From positions 1-64,000 of the forward strand of contig CACRSC010000062.1 in assembly GCA_902651635.1 (NCBI GenBank): DNA of 64,000 nt, given 5' to 3'. The notes beneath the pieces are model-generated. The model was not told the origin of the DNA. It saw only the letters and a list, made by a program, of their open reading frames with translations, and made no database searches. Position 1 is the stretch's first letter. Every line of letters starts with the position of its first letter. The stretch comes from Mastigamoeba balamuthi. Lineage: Eukaryota > Evosea > Mastigamoebida > Mastigamoebidae. Below, piece after piece: positions 22,968 to 34,668 of this stretch. The translations under genes were made by a program, and so were the position numbers.

Positions 22968-24338
22968 ATGGAGGTTCTGACACGCTACAGAGCTGTCCTG
23001 GCGCTGCCCTTCACTGTGCTCCTCGGACTTCTGCTGTCACAGATGGCACTCCTGGGGGCACCAGACACCCCAGTAGCCACAGAGCACAAAACACAAAGCA
23101 CAACTCGGGACTTTGTCCTCATCCTGATGTGGACAAAGCTCTATGGCATCATTGTCCCTGACAGAGTGGGTCACTGTCCAAATGGTGTGTCATGGGCAGT
23201 GACATCAGACAAATCGATACTGGAGCAGGCTGATGCAGTTGTCTTTCATGCAAGGGAGTTCAGAGCAAACTCGGCACCTGTGCTAAGAACACCAATGCAG
23301 TCATGGGTTCTTCTTTCTAAGGAATCACCAAGTGCAGCAACTTGTTTTATCTGGATACTCAAATTACCATCAGTAAGTGACGCAGTAGCTCTGTTTGATC
23401 GAACACAGAACATAACAAGACAATTCAATATGACAAGTACATATGAATGGAATAGTGATGGATGGAGACCCTATACCCCTCAGAGTATTGCAGGAATCAT
23501 GTCACCGACCCTACCAACAGCTCAAAGAAGAAAGAGGTGTGATTTCCTTTTCTAATATATCTAACTTTATCATTCAGTGCACCAATTCTTTGGGTTGCTG
23601 GCAATTGCATGGCAACAAACAAACGGCATATATTTATCCGAATGCTGATGAAACATGTTAAGATTGATAGTTATGGAAGGTGTCTTCATAATTCTGATTG
23701 GCCTCAGAGTACAATTTATTTTTGTATTGCAAACTAACTGATACAGCAGGAGTTGTAAATAATGAAACAGTAAAGATACCACTGGATGATCTTGTTCGAG
23801 AGTACAAATTCTATTTGGCATTTGAGAACAGTGAGTGTGATGATTATGGTATTTCATATTACTTCTATCTGATTACTCACATCATTCAGTATCAGAAAAA
23901 TATTGGAGAACATTGGAAATGGGAAGTGTTCCAATTGTACTTGGAGCACCAAACATTGATCGTTATATGCCCACAAACCACTCTATCATCAAGGTTTCTG
24001 ACTTTCATACAATTCAAGATCTTGCTAATTATATTAAGGTTTCAGTTTTTCATCAGTACTTTTCTTCTTACTTAATCTTCAGAAACTGGATGAAAATGAT
24101 ACTCTTTATGAGGAATACTTAGCTTACAAAAACCAACCAACACAAGAAAAAAAGTCTCCAAATGAGGTTCTTCGTCCTGAGTTTGTTCAGCTGTTTCAGA
24201 GGCCCAGAGAGGAGTGTGCTCTGAGTGCAAGAATTTTGGCTGTTCGAAGAGCTATTGAAGCAGGTTATGGTCACAGTGTTACTGTTCAACCTCTCAAGCC
24301 ATGCTTAGAAACACCAGCCTGGAAAAAACTGATCTAGA
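22968..24338 (+). CDS. Alpha-1,3-fucosyltransferase (GT10 family)
   Basis: Type II Golgi glycosyltransferase that transfers fucose from GDP-Fuc to GlcNAc of glycans. A short cytosolic tail and signal anchor (LALPFTVLLGLLLSQMALL) are followed by the lumenal domain. The GT10 C-terminal donor-binding signature is clear: FYLAFENSECDDY joined to VSEKYWRTLEMGSVPIVLGA, then NIDRYMPTNHSIIKVSDF. Exons: 22968-23536, 23578-23708, 23747-23848, 23890-24038 and 24083-24338. The four introns are only 38-44 nt, AT-rich, and all splice in frame. N-glycosylation sequons are present (NMT, NIT). Codon use turns strongly AT-rich after about 23200, unlike the GC-rich genes on the left. It lies outside the inverted ends of the neighbouring transposon. 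Confidence 0.9.
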
Positions 24339-24930
24339 TCTTAATGAACCAGAATGATACTTGTTCTTTAATAACCTTTAATTAATATTATCAATCATTT
24401 CATATCGCATAAGAAGAAGAAATCCAGCATTGACATTGATTTGTTCCAAATGGTATCAAGAATTGTATAAAATGTAGAATTCTAATATTAAATGAAAACT
24501 TATGCACAGCTTCAGACCGAATTTCTCCAGTAATTTCTACCTTGATTCCAATAGAGAAGATCTCTATAATAGTACTTAAAGAAACAAAAACATGAAACTT
24601 AGAGATATTAATCTTTTTAACAATTAAATAGTATTATGTATGATAGAGATTAATTATTCCTCCTTAACAAGAAGCTGCTGCTATTATTGCTGTAGGATGA
24701 TTTCTGTGTTACACTGAGAGAATGACAAAACAGGAAAAACTGGTCTTCTGGGTGAGTTACTCTCCTGCACAGACAGATGTGCAGATGACAATGAGAACTG
24801 AGATGATGTGGTATTTATGCTGAAGATCAGATGTGCTCAGTACTGCTTTACTGTAGCAGATGAACTGATATACTTAAGCACACCTGTATGACTGTGCAAA
24901 TTTCCAGCTATTATGATCATGGCCTTCAGC
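24339..24930. other. AT-rich 3' flank of the fucosyltransferase
   Basis: About 590 bp of AT-rich sequence without an open frame, between the fucosyltransferase stop and the left inverted end of the transposon. Confidence 0.5.
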
Positions 24931-24963
24931 TTTCATATTCCTGTGGGAGGGAAAGGGGCATTT
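24931..24963 (+). repeat. Left terminal inverted repeat of the piggyBac-like element
   Basis: Starts TTTCATATTCCTGTGGG and ends GGGGCATTT. It is the exact reverse complement of 30816-30848. Flanks: CTTCAGC on the left, CTGTTTA after the right end; no direct target duplication is obvious. Confidence 0.75.
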
Positions 24964-25417
24964 TGCCATGAAAAAGAGACGGAAAAACTAGTAAAAAAGG
25001 CAGATTTTTGGAGCAAAAAAAGGAAAACAATGAAACGCAGTGGCGAAAAATTGTAAAAAAAGACATGATTATTATCGGAGTGATTTCGGAAAATCAAACA
25101 ATATAGTTAGAAAAAGAGTACATTTTTTGTGTATTGAGAGTTTTAAAAATGAGTGAATTTCACATTATTTTGGCAGAAGCAATATTCCAATTAAGACCGG
25201 AAAGAGCACATATTTAGTTGCAAAAGAAAGAAAACAAATACATAAAGAAATGAAGAGATATTAATTATAGTATAAATGGGATGTAAAACAGGTAATTTTA
25301 TAGGCAGACACAGATAGAGAGTCAAAGAGAGATGTTTATTTGCTGACTTTGGAAAAGCTGCAAGAGCAGCTGAAAAACCAAGGAGAGCAAACAGGAAGCA
25401 AAGGAGGTAAGAAGGGA
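24964..25417. other. Left subterminal region of the transposon
   Basis: A-rich on the plus strand, with no open frame. Holds the 3' flank of the companion gene. I see no further ordered repeats. Confidence 0.4.
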
Positions 25418-28298
25418 TTACCTCCTCCTGCGCTTCGGGGCAGGTTTGGAGGGGGAGGAAGAGAGAGCATGCTTGGAAGCAGAGGAAGAGGGAGGAGAGG
25501 CAGGGGCCTCAGTTTCAGCAGCTGGTGCAGCTGACTGGGAAGAATCAGGGAGATCAGACTGGGTTGCCTGAGGGGCATCACTGGTCTGGTCAGTGAGGGG
25601 CGGAAGAGGAGTGTGGGAAAGAGAAGGGGAATCATGGGGAGAGGAGATGGTAGGAGCAGCTGCAGCTGCAGGGGCGTCCTGAGGAGCTGCTTGAGGAGCT
25701 GCTTGAGGAGCTGCTTGGGAGTCAGGCTCACTGTCGCTGTTACCGGAAGCGGCACCATCACCATCGCCGTTGCCGTCGCCGTCGCTCTTGCCGTCCGCAT
25801 CGCTCTCGTCACCCGATGTCTCGTCGGTGGGGGCGGGCTTTCCCTTGTTGGTCTTCTTGGCCTGCTGCGCCATGCGAGTCATGATGTAGTTCTTGAGCTT
25901 GATGATGCTGGGCTCGAGAACAGGGGTGTTGAAGGAGATGTTGTTCCACAGCCCATCAGACAGGCCAGAGGACAGGAGGCCGAAGTCATCGTTGGACATG
26001 GGGGATTCGTCTGCAATAGAAGGTGAGGAAAAGAGGAAGGAAAAGAGCAGTACCCTCCCACTGGATGATGTTGGTGATTATGGCGACCTCGAAAGCGGAG
26101 ACGGCCTGGATGGACATGGAGAGGGAGACGAAGACGGCCCACATGCTGTAGAAGGCGAGGGGGTCGGCAGGAGGGACAGAACCGGAGGCGTTGAGAAGCA
26201 GTTCGGGGCGGTCTGAAGACTCTGCTGCTCTGGTGGAGGGCAAGGAGATGGTGACGGAGAAGCCCACGGGGAGGTCGCCGGAGGTGCCGAGAGGAAGGAA
26301 GCCAGAACGGTGGCGATAAGTCCTCGTTGGAGTGGCGATGCGGATGGAGGTCTTGGAGAGCCTCTTGGCGCGATCGTCGAGGAACTCTAAGGGGGAATAA
26401 GTCGGACAAAAACAGGGGAAAAAAGCATACTCTTGAAGGGCTTGTCGGTGAGTTCCTTCCAGGAGAGGGGCTCGGTGAAGTGCTGCTCCCAGTGGTCGAT
26501 GAGGTCGGTGAGGGCGCTGTTGGTGGTGATGTCGGTGCCGTTGTCGGAGAAGATGTACTTGAGGCAGGTCATCTGGCAAGCGGTGCTGAGGTAGAGGAAG
26601 CTGAGGTTGGTGAGGTTGGTGCGGCTGCGGAAGCAGGGATGAGGGGTGGGGGCCATGAGGTTGTTGTTGATGAGGGCGAGGACAGAGGGATCGATGCGGT
26701 CGATGGCGTTCATGAACTTGGCGAAGAAGTTCTCCTTGACGCGGGTGTGGCTGAGGAAGGAGCACTCGCGAAGGGCGATGTTGTAGAGCTCGGAGTGGGT
26801 CAAGGGGGACTCGCGCTGATTGCCAGCGGAGTCATGGGTCCTAAAATGAAGTGAATAACCGATTAAATAACAGAGGGAAAAGGGAGACACCTGAGATGGG
26901 CGATGCGGACGAGCTGGTCGATCCATGTCTCGTGGCGAGCGGCCGTGGTGATCTCGTTGATGGCCTTGCCGAAGTACATGATGAGGGGGACGGGCATCGC
27001 TGCATGAAATGAATGAGGAAAGGGAGGGAAGAAAGGAAGGGCAATACTGGAGCGGTAGACGGTGACGTGGATGGGGATGAGGCAGAGCATCCTCCAGAAG
27101 GACGAGGAGGCAGCCATCGCATCACTGATGGCGGGGAGCTGGAAGTTGTAGTGCTCCATGACGTGGATGAAGAGGATGGAGATGATGCGGTGGTTGTGGT
27201 CGAGCTGGAGGTACGAGGCATTGGAGCCTGAGCCATAGCGGATGACGGGGATCTCCTGCTCGAACATGGTGGAGCGGCCGTGCTTCTTAGCAGCCATGTA
27301 CTGCTGCGCCACGGCCTGGACGCCAATGACGCGCTCGAAGACGTGGCCGAAGATGTCGCCGAAGGAGATGTCGGTGACCTCGCCGAACTTGTACTGGGCG
27401 TTGATCTGGTTGAGGGACATGCTGGGAGGCAGCTCCTCGGCGTGGCCAGTGCTGACCTTCTTCTTCTTCTTCTTGGGAGCGGGGGAAGGGACGGGTGCTT
27501 GGGAGGACATGACATCCTCCTCCTCGTCGATGACGCGGAAGCGATCATCCACTGGACGATCTCCTGTGAATGGAAAAAGGCCAGCATTAGAAAAAGGTCA
27601 AAATTTCGCGCACGCGCGTATACGCGCGTCCGCGTAAAATCTAAGGTATTTTGATATCCCTTTTTACCTATTGAAATGGCCCCACTTTCCGAACCCTCCC
27701 AAAAAGGTCAAATTTTCGCGCACGCGCGTATACGCGCACGCGCGTAAAATCTGGGATTTTGACCTATGTCAAATGATGCCGCAAAACATTCAATCTTTAA
27801 TTAATAAGCAAAAAATTGATCAAAAACAACGTTTTACCATACGGTACTCTTAAAATCCCATCATGTATGATATACCAAAAAGTCCCATTTTACGCGCATG
27901 CGCGTATACGCGCGTGCGCGAAAAAATGGGCTTTTTGGGGTGGGGGGAAAAATGGAGCTAAGTTACAGTGCTATCCGCAAAGGAAAAACATACCTTCAGT
28001 CTGAGCTGCCTGGATGACCGTCAGCTCTGCCCTCGCCAGCTTCGCTACCTCTGCTGCTCCCTGTTCATGGAGTGAGGGGGGGATAATAAGGGCTATGCTT
28101 TACCTTGGTGCACTTGTGTGCCATCGCCATCTCGATGATGTCCTTCTGGTTCATCCCGCCACGCACCCACTTCCACCGCGCCGCGTTCGTCAGCCACGAC
28201 ACGAAGCGCCCCAGCAGCGTGATGTCCGGGTTCTTCTGCAGGAACTCCGGGTCTGCCAACGGGATGGCCAACCCTACATACTCCGTGTTCGCACTCAT
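25418..28298 (-). CDS. Unrecognised companion protein carried by the piggyBac-like element
   Basis: Minus-strand gene starting at ATG 28298 (MSANTEYVGLAIPLADPEF) and ending at 25418. About seven exons (approximately 28298-28104, 28062-27994, 27560-27048, 26999-26891, 26839-26432, 26386-26055 and 26010-25418) join in frame through GT-AG introns and give about 650-700 residues. Visible features: a KKKKKK basic patch near residue 110, a globular middle (FGDIFGHVFERVIGVQAV; WRMLCLIPIHV; RVKENFFAKFMNAIDRID), and an acidic then Ala/Pro/Gln-rich tail ending KPAPKRRRR, probably a nuclear localisation signal. No family is recognised. Its location inside the inverted ends, head-to-head with the transposase, suggests it travels with the element, perhaps as an accessory DNA-binding factor (inference). 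Confidence 0.7.
27594..27936. repeat. Three large hairpin palindromes inside the companion-gene intron
   Basis: Three copies of a CG/TA palindrome have cores at 27607-27634, 27717-27744 and 27893-27920. The half-site is CGCGCACGCGCGTA, meeting its inverse at a central TATA. Each core is flanked by A/T-rich inverted arms (for example AGGTCAAA...TTTGACCT in copy 2; CCCATTTT...AAAATGGG in copy 3), giving hairpins of about 60 nt. Spacing is 110 and 176 bp. All lie in the ~430-nt second intron of the companion gene. The alternating CG/CA steps could form Z-DNA or cruciforms. Confidence 0.8.
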
Positions 28299-28585
28299 CT
28301 TTGTTCTGTATGTTTTGACCGTTATCTCCCTCGGTTTTGTGCACCCAAAATATCTACAACCGTCTTTCCTTCTTGTTTCCATTATTATCTCTGCTCCTGT
28401 GCCCCTTCAAAATATCTCCATCATATCTTCCTTACATTCTGCAGTCTTGCCAACGGCTTCATCAATGTTGCCCACACTTCTTCTCCTTATCTCCATTCTC
28501 CCCCTCTCCTCTGCTACCCTCTTCCCCTCCAGTCCCAGTGATGGGGTATTCCTATTCCTCCCATTTCCTGCTAACTTCCTATATA

Positions 28586-30621
28586 GGGCCCTACCCATGG
28601 CTGGTCCACCTATGCTATGCCCCCCTCTGCCCTTCACTGGAATCCCTCGTCTGCCTCTGGCCCCAGAGCAATGCCCTTCCTCATTGGCACTCCTCGTGAC
28701 TACTTCGACCTCCTCCTCTCCCCTGCCTTCATCCAGCACCTCTGCAATGTACTCTCTTCCCTTCTTCCCTTTCCTTTCATTTCTCCTCTCATTATTCCCC
28801 TAGGAAACAAACTACTTTGCCTCTGCGGTTTATCCCTGTCGGATTTCATCCCGCAATAGGGCTAAGTTCCTGGCCCGCTGGTTTCCTGTCACTCTCCTAG
28901 AGATGTATCGCTACCTCTCTCTCATACTTCTCGATGGTATGTATGCTCTCTCTCTTTCTTTCACTCCCTCTGGCCTCCTGTCCTCACCTCCTGTCCTGAC
29001 CCCCTGTCCTCACCCCCTGTCCTCACCCCCTGTCCTTCTAGGTCTCAATCCAACCCACTCCTGGGATGAACACTGGAGAGGCTGGACTGCAAACCCCCAT
29101 TTCCTTCAGGCTATGCGCCTCTATAGGTTCAAGGACATTCACAGGTGTTTTCACGTCTCAAATAACAAGTCCTTCACAACCTCTCTCGTTGATCCTCTCT
29201 TCAATGAGGTCCTCTCAAACAGTCAGCAATTTTGGTCCCCTTTCGAATGGGTCACTGTCGATGAGGGAATTGTCCCCTTCAAGGGCCAGTGCCGTTTCAG
29301 GCAGTATGTCCCTGGCAAACCACACCCCACGGGAATCAAGGTCTTCTTGCTCGTCGATTCTGCTGGCTTCATTTGCTCCTTTCGTCTCTACACTGGTCCC
29401 CTCATCGCTGATAGCTGCCCCGATGGTCTCGAAAAAATCGAGACTGTTCTTATGCTCTTGGCCGACCTCCCTCACGGTCTTCCTTTCAAGGTCATCCTTG
29501 ACAACTGGTTTGGCTCCGAGAAAATGGCCAACGTTCTCCATGCTAAGGGCTATGGCTTTATTATGACTTGCCGTTCTGACTCTCCATCTTATCTCTGGGC
29601 TCAGTGGCTCTCTCCCTCTTCCTGGAAGCCTGCTTTCAACGAGTCTCGTTGGCTATGCCGTCTCCCTGGCTTCACTGCTACTGCCTGGTGTGATACCTCT
29701 GTGGTTCACTTCCTTGACAATGTTGCTTCACCCCTGCAGGTTCGCCCTTTTTCTCATTCATTCTAACCCCTGTCTTAGCCTGTGCCCTATGAACGTCCTC
29801 GCTGTGCTGCTTTGTCCCCTCATTATACTGCCTCTCACCTCCAGCTGCCTCGTACCCGTTCGTTTCTCTGCCCCTCATTGCCATCTCATTTCTCTCAGCT
29901 CATGTGCTCTCCGATCCTGTTGTTGTTCGTGAGCTCTCTTTGTTCATTGGAGAGTTCGGTTCTGATGCTCAGTGTGGTGTATACACTGCAGCTACCTCTG
30001 AAAGGGCTGCCACCTGGGCCAATCAGTCATTGCCTTGCTGCTCTGACAAGCCTGTGTCCTATGCCCCTAGGTTCCTTCCCAGGGTGGCTCATTTATACCG
30101 TGTTGGCTACCATGGTGTGGATGCTGTCAACCAGATCATCAGCAACAACATCACTCATCACAAGTCTGCCACCTGGCCAGTTCATGTCTTCTGGACTGTT
30201 CTTCAGTACTCTGTCAACAATGCTTGGATTCTATACAAGGCCAGCATGAATGACTTGGACATCTCTTATACTGACTTCCTCTCTGCTGTTGCCCTGGACC
30301 TCAACTCCTGTGGCCTTTCTATGGATCAGACAGAGGCCACTAAATGGGTGTCAAACTTGCACCCCTGGTTTCGGCCTTTCTCTGCTGCCCTTAAGTCCAC
30401 CTCTCTACCTGCCAATCATACTCTCGTTTCTCAATCGTGAGTTTTCCCTTTCGTTTTTCCTTTTTCTCATTCTGTTTAGGTCAAATCCCATCAAAAGTGG
30501 CAAGTGTGCTGCCTGTAAATCGTCTACTGAAAAGAGAGGTTCCAGGACTACCTTCCTTTGCACTCAGTGCAACCAGTGGTTTCATCGTCATTGTTGGCGG
30601 GTCACTCACACACAACAATAA
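28586..30621 (+). CDS. piggyBac-like transposase (DDE_Tnp_1_7)
   Basis: Cut-and-paste transposase. Conserved parts in order: ETNYFA, WDEHWRGWTANPHFLQAMRL, the first catalytic Asp in WVTVDEGIVPFKG, the second in VILDNWFGSE, the third in YHGVDAVNQ, and a C-terminal Cys/His finger (KCAACKSS...FLCTQCNQWFHRHCW). Exons: about 28586-28748, 28804-28936, 29042-29739, ~29899-30438 and 30480-30621. The junction near 29740-29899 does not resolve to one clear phase, and the N-terminal exon upstream of 28586 is uncertain (intron with branch CTAAC ends at 28583). The stop TAA lies within an AATAAA. The catalytic triad appears complete, so activity is plausible. Confidence 0.85.
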
Positions 30622-30815
30622 AGTGCCTTTTTCCCTGGTATTTTCTCTCATTTCTTTTTCTTCTTTCTCCAGATATTGTTGCATGAGTCAAAAATATGCA
30701 CTTCTGCACACTCCTTTTCAATACATATTTGGTACGTTTTCTCATTTTTCCGTATTTGTTTTGGGTCATTTTTGCAACAATAAAGTGCCATTTTGGCCAA
30801 AAGCCAAAATGCCCC

Positions 30816-30848
30816 AAATGCCCCTTTCCCTCCCACAGGAATATGAAA
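30816..30848 (-). repeat. Right terminal inverted repeat of the piggyBac-like element
   Basis: Ends CCCACAGGAATATGAAA. Exact inverse of 24931-24963. It lies 12 bp from the stop codon of the RWDD4-like gene. A sub-repeat ACAATAAAGTGCC occurs just inside at about 30615 and 30779. Confidence 0.75.
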
Positions 30849-30860
30849 CTGTTTATTGTG

Positions 30861-31671
<811 letters not shown>

Positions 31672-31800
31672 CTTCGCGAGACGCACCCACCGAAAAAAAA
31701 AGTGTCCTGGAGGGGGCAGATACGAGAAAATATCTCGCTGATGGGGAGAATCTGTATCGCGATACTCTTTTTTTCAAATTTCGTATCTTCGACGGGGGGC

Positions 31801-33640
31801 ATGGCGCGGCAGATGGTCGAGGACATGGCGTACGACGAGCTGGGCGACACGGAGATCGATGCCAGCACCATGCTCGTCCACGGTCGCGCCCTGCCCCGCG
31901 CCCCCCAGCGACAGCGTCCCGCATTCTCACGAATATCTTCCCGCCCCGGGTGGGGAAAATATCTAATGCAGAGGGCGAAACAGTCGCAGCGCTCGACGGC
32001 GTGCGCTGGGCCCCCGCGCTCGGTTCTCTGACGCGATTGCCGCAGACGGAGGCCCCCCCGAGGCGAACCGCGTGCCGGATGGCGCTGGACAGGTCGCTGG
32101 ACGCCACACAGGACTTTGTTCCCCTCGACGGTGCGCACAGCCCTCGCACGCACCGCACCGCCGCCCAGCGCGCGCGCTGAGAGGGCCCCCGCAGAGCCCG
32201 AGAGGGAGGGGAGCCGCGAGGAGGCGCTGCCCGCGCGCGCCGTCTCGCAGGACACGGCGCACAGGGCGGGCAGGTCGCCGCTGCAGCCGCTGCAGCCCGA
32301 GCGGCCGCTCACGCAGACGTCGCGGCCTCCGCACGCGCTGGCGACGTCTCCCGAGCTGCTGGCCGAGACGGAGGAGCAGTGGGAGGAGGACGGCTACGTC
32401 TGCGCCCCGGCCGAGGCCTCGGACGAGCCGCAGCAGGCGCGGCAGCAGCGGCAGAGCGCCGCCGCCGACTCGGAGCTGCGCGACACGCGCGAGGCCCTGC
32501 AGGCGCTCGAGGCGCGCTACGAGGCGCTGCTGCGCGAGGCCAAGCGCGCGGACACGGCCTCGCGGCGGGAGATGGAGCGCCTGCGCCGGGGGCTGGCCAC
32601 GCGCGACCAGTCGATGTCGCAGGCCGTCGAGGCCGAGAAGGAGCTCCGCGACCGCCTCGAGCGGACCGAAGAGGACCTCGACAAGGCCGCGGAGGAGCTC
32701 GACGGCCTCAGGGCGAAGCTGGCGCAGGAGGGCGACCGCGCCGCGGCCGCCGAGCGGTCGGCGCAGAGCCGCGAGGCGAAGCTGCAGCGCGAGCTCGAGG
32801 CGGCCAAGAAGGCGCTCGCCGCGAGGGAGGACGAGCTCCGCGAGGCGCGCCAGGCGGCCGACGCCGAGGCCGCCAAGGCCGACGAGCTCGAGGGCAAGGT
32901 CGCCGCCTTCGAGAGGGAGCGGGGCGAGCTCCGGGAGGCCGCGCGGGCCAGCGACGAGAAGCTGCGCGCCGCTCGACGTAAGTACGAGCAGGAGCTGCAG
33001 CAGGCGCTGGCGGACATCGCCATGCGGGACCAGCGCTGCGCCGCGGCCGAGGGCGAGGCCGAGCAGCTCAGGTACGAGCTGCAGCAGGCGCGGGCCAGGC
33101 AGCAGTACGTCCAGGTGCCGTACGGGCGGCCGCACACGCAGCAGTACGACACGGGCATGTGCAGGCAGGAATACGTCCCAGAGTGCGTCCTGCTGCTGCT
33201 CCTCCTCCTCCCCCTGCGTGGGCTCAGCCGCTGCCGCGTCCGCTGCCTCCTGGCGCAGGATGAGGATGCAGCCGATGCAGCCGATGCAGATGCAGAGGGC
33301 CGCGTACGGGCAGCGAGAGCCCATGCAGATGTACATGCCGCCCGAGGACAGGTACGCCGAGGAGATGCCCCCAGAGACGTCGCCCAGCTCCGACTCGCGC
33401 CCTCCGTCCAAGTCCTCCACTCGTGCGTCTCTCGTGCTCCCATGCTACTGCCCTCAAGTAGTGTCTCCGAGCCTGCCCTACTCACGTTTATTCAATTGAA
33501 TTTGTTTTGAAGTCTCAAATGCGGCAACCAAATTAACGCATATCAACAGCGAGCGGAGCGCCAGTGAACCCGCAGCCGAGGAGACCGTACAGCGCGACCA
33601 GTGCCCAGCAGCAGCCCCAGGAGCAGCAACCACAGCAACA

Positions 33641-33671
<31 letters not shown>

Positions 33672-33890
33672 GCAGCGCAGAGCCCCGAGGAAGAGGACCC
33701 GGCAGAGATGCAGAGGAAGTACGACACGCTGATGACGGAGCGCTCGAGGCTGCAGAGCGAGTACGCGAGGTGCCCCAGCAGGACAGCGCACGACAGGGCG
33801 CGGCGGGAGGGCATCGAGGAGCGCATGGACAGCATCTCGCGCGAGCTGGCCTCCCTCAAGATGCGCCTCAAGCAGCTCAAGGTCCTCTAG
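31801..33890 (+). CDS. Coiled-coil protein with polyQ and a short conserved C-terminal helix domain
   Basis: ATG 31801 (MARQMVEDMAYDELGDTEID) begins an acidic N-terminus. Introns at about 31882-32040 and 32132-32191 lead to a long heptad region (REALQALEARYEALLREAK through LRYELQQARARQQ, about 220 residues). A GT-AG intron at ~33183-33259 is followed by Met/Gln-rich MQPMQPMQMQ, an intron at 33421-33549, a polyQ run near 33630, and the C-terminal helix pair (MQRKYDTLMTERSRLQSEYA; REGIEERMDSISRELASL). This last part resembles an enkurin-like C-terminal motif, tentatively. Likely a cytoskeletal or centrosomal scaffold (inference). It is divergent from the RWDD4-like gene, sharing a ~130-bp promoter. 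Confidence 0.65.
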
Positions 33891-34668
33891 CCAACCGCAG
33901 GAGACAACCCCCCCCCTGCTCTCTCTCCCTCCTCCCCCCCCTTGTGCGCCAACGCCACGCGTCGCCGTCTTAACACAGAGCAAACGAGATCGAATACAAC
34001 CACGCCGTCCTATCGCCAGACATCAACCGTGCTTTTGCTCTGTTTGGCCTTTTTTCCGGGGGATTTTTGGCCTGTTGGGGGCCTGTACAATTAATAATCC
34101 GCGTGACTCATTTGCCGGGGCCGACGCAACACGCGTGGGGGGAAAGCACACGGAAAAGCAGTTTTCTCCCGCCTTTTCCGCTTTTTTCCAACAGGCCCCC
34201 CCCAAGTGCTCCACCAGCGGTGCCCTGTCTGCTGCGCCCCCCCTGCTCCCTGCGAGGTTTGGAGACCCCGTGTCCGGCTTCCCACCGCGTCTCACAGTGC
34301 TCGGCGAGGGTGAGGGGAGGGGAGTCCAGGGCCTGCCCCGGGGGGGCAGGAGCAGGCCTGGAAAAAGGAGGGTGTGGGGCTGGTGGCTCCGTGCGGGCAG
34401 CGGAGGTGGGGCCACGGGGTGTTGCGGGGTGGAGGCGCACAGCTACGGCGGAATCGGGCATCGGGCATTCCAGCAGGGGCACTCGGAATTGTCCGTGGAG
34501 CCGTGACTCAGAGCCGTTTCTCGTGCCGCCTTCCGTGTTGGGAGATTTCGCTCCGGCAGAACACGTGTCCTCGGAGGCCCCCGTCTGCTCCGGATCCGCT
34601 GCACTGCTGGCGCCTTCGCCCAGAAGTTAACTTTCGCCCACCCCCTCGCACCCCCCACCCCTCCAGCG
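33891..34668. other. Intergenic region
   Basis: G/C-homopolymer-rich spacer. No gene or RNA recognised. Confidence 0.45.

Larger units (their letters stand above)
24931..30848. mobile_element. piggyBac-like DNA transposon with two divergent genes
   Basis: The left end (24931-24963) and right end (30816-30848) are a perfect inverted repeat of about 33 bp beginning TTTCATATTCCTGTGGG. Between them lie a piggyBac-type transposase on the plus strand and an unrelated multi-exon gene on the minus strand, diverging from about 28.3-28.55 kb. No TTAA duplication, the usual piggyBac target, is visible at either end, so the precise termini may lie a few bases inside. The transposase frame is open and has its catalytic residues, suggesting a recent insertion. 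Base composition is lower in GC than the surrounding genes. Confidence 0.75.

Noticed and set aside
22968-24338. Fucosyltransferase as cargo of the transposon
   Set aside because: It ends about 590 bp outside the left inverted repeat; no second inverted end was found to its left.
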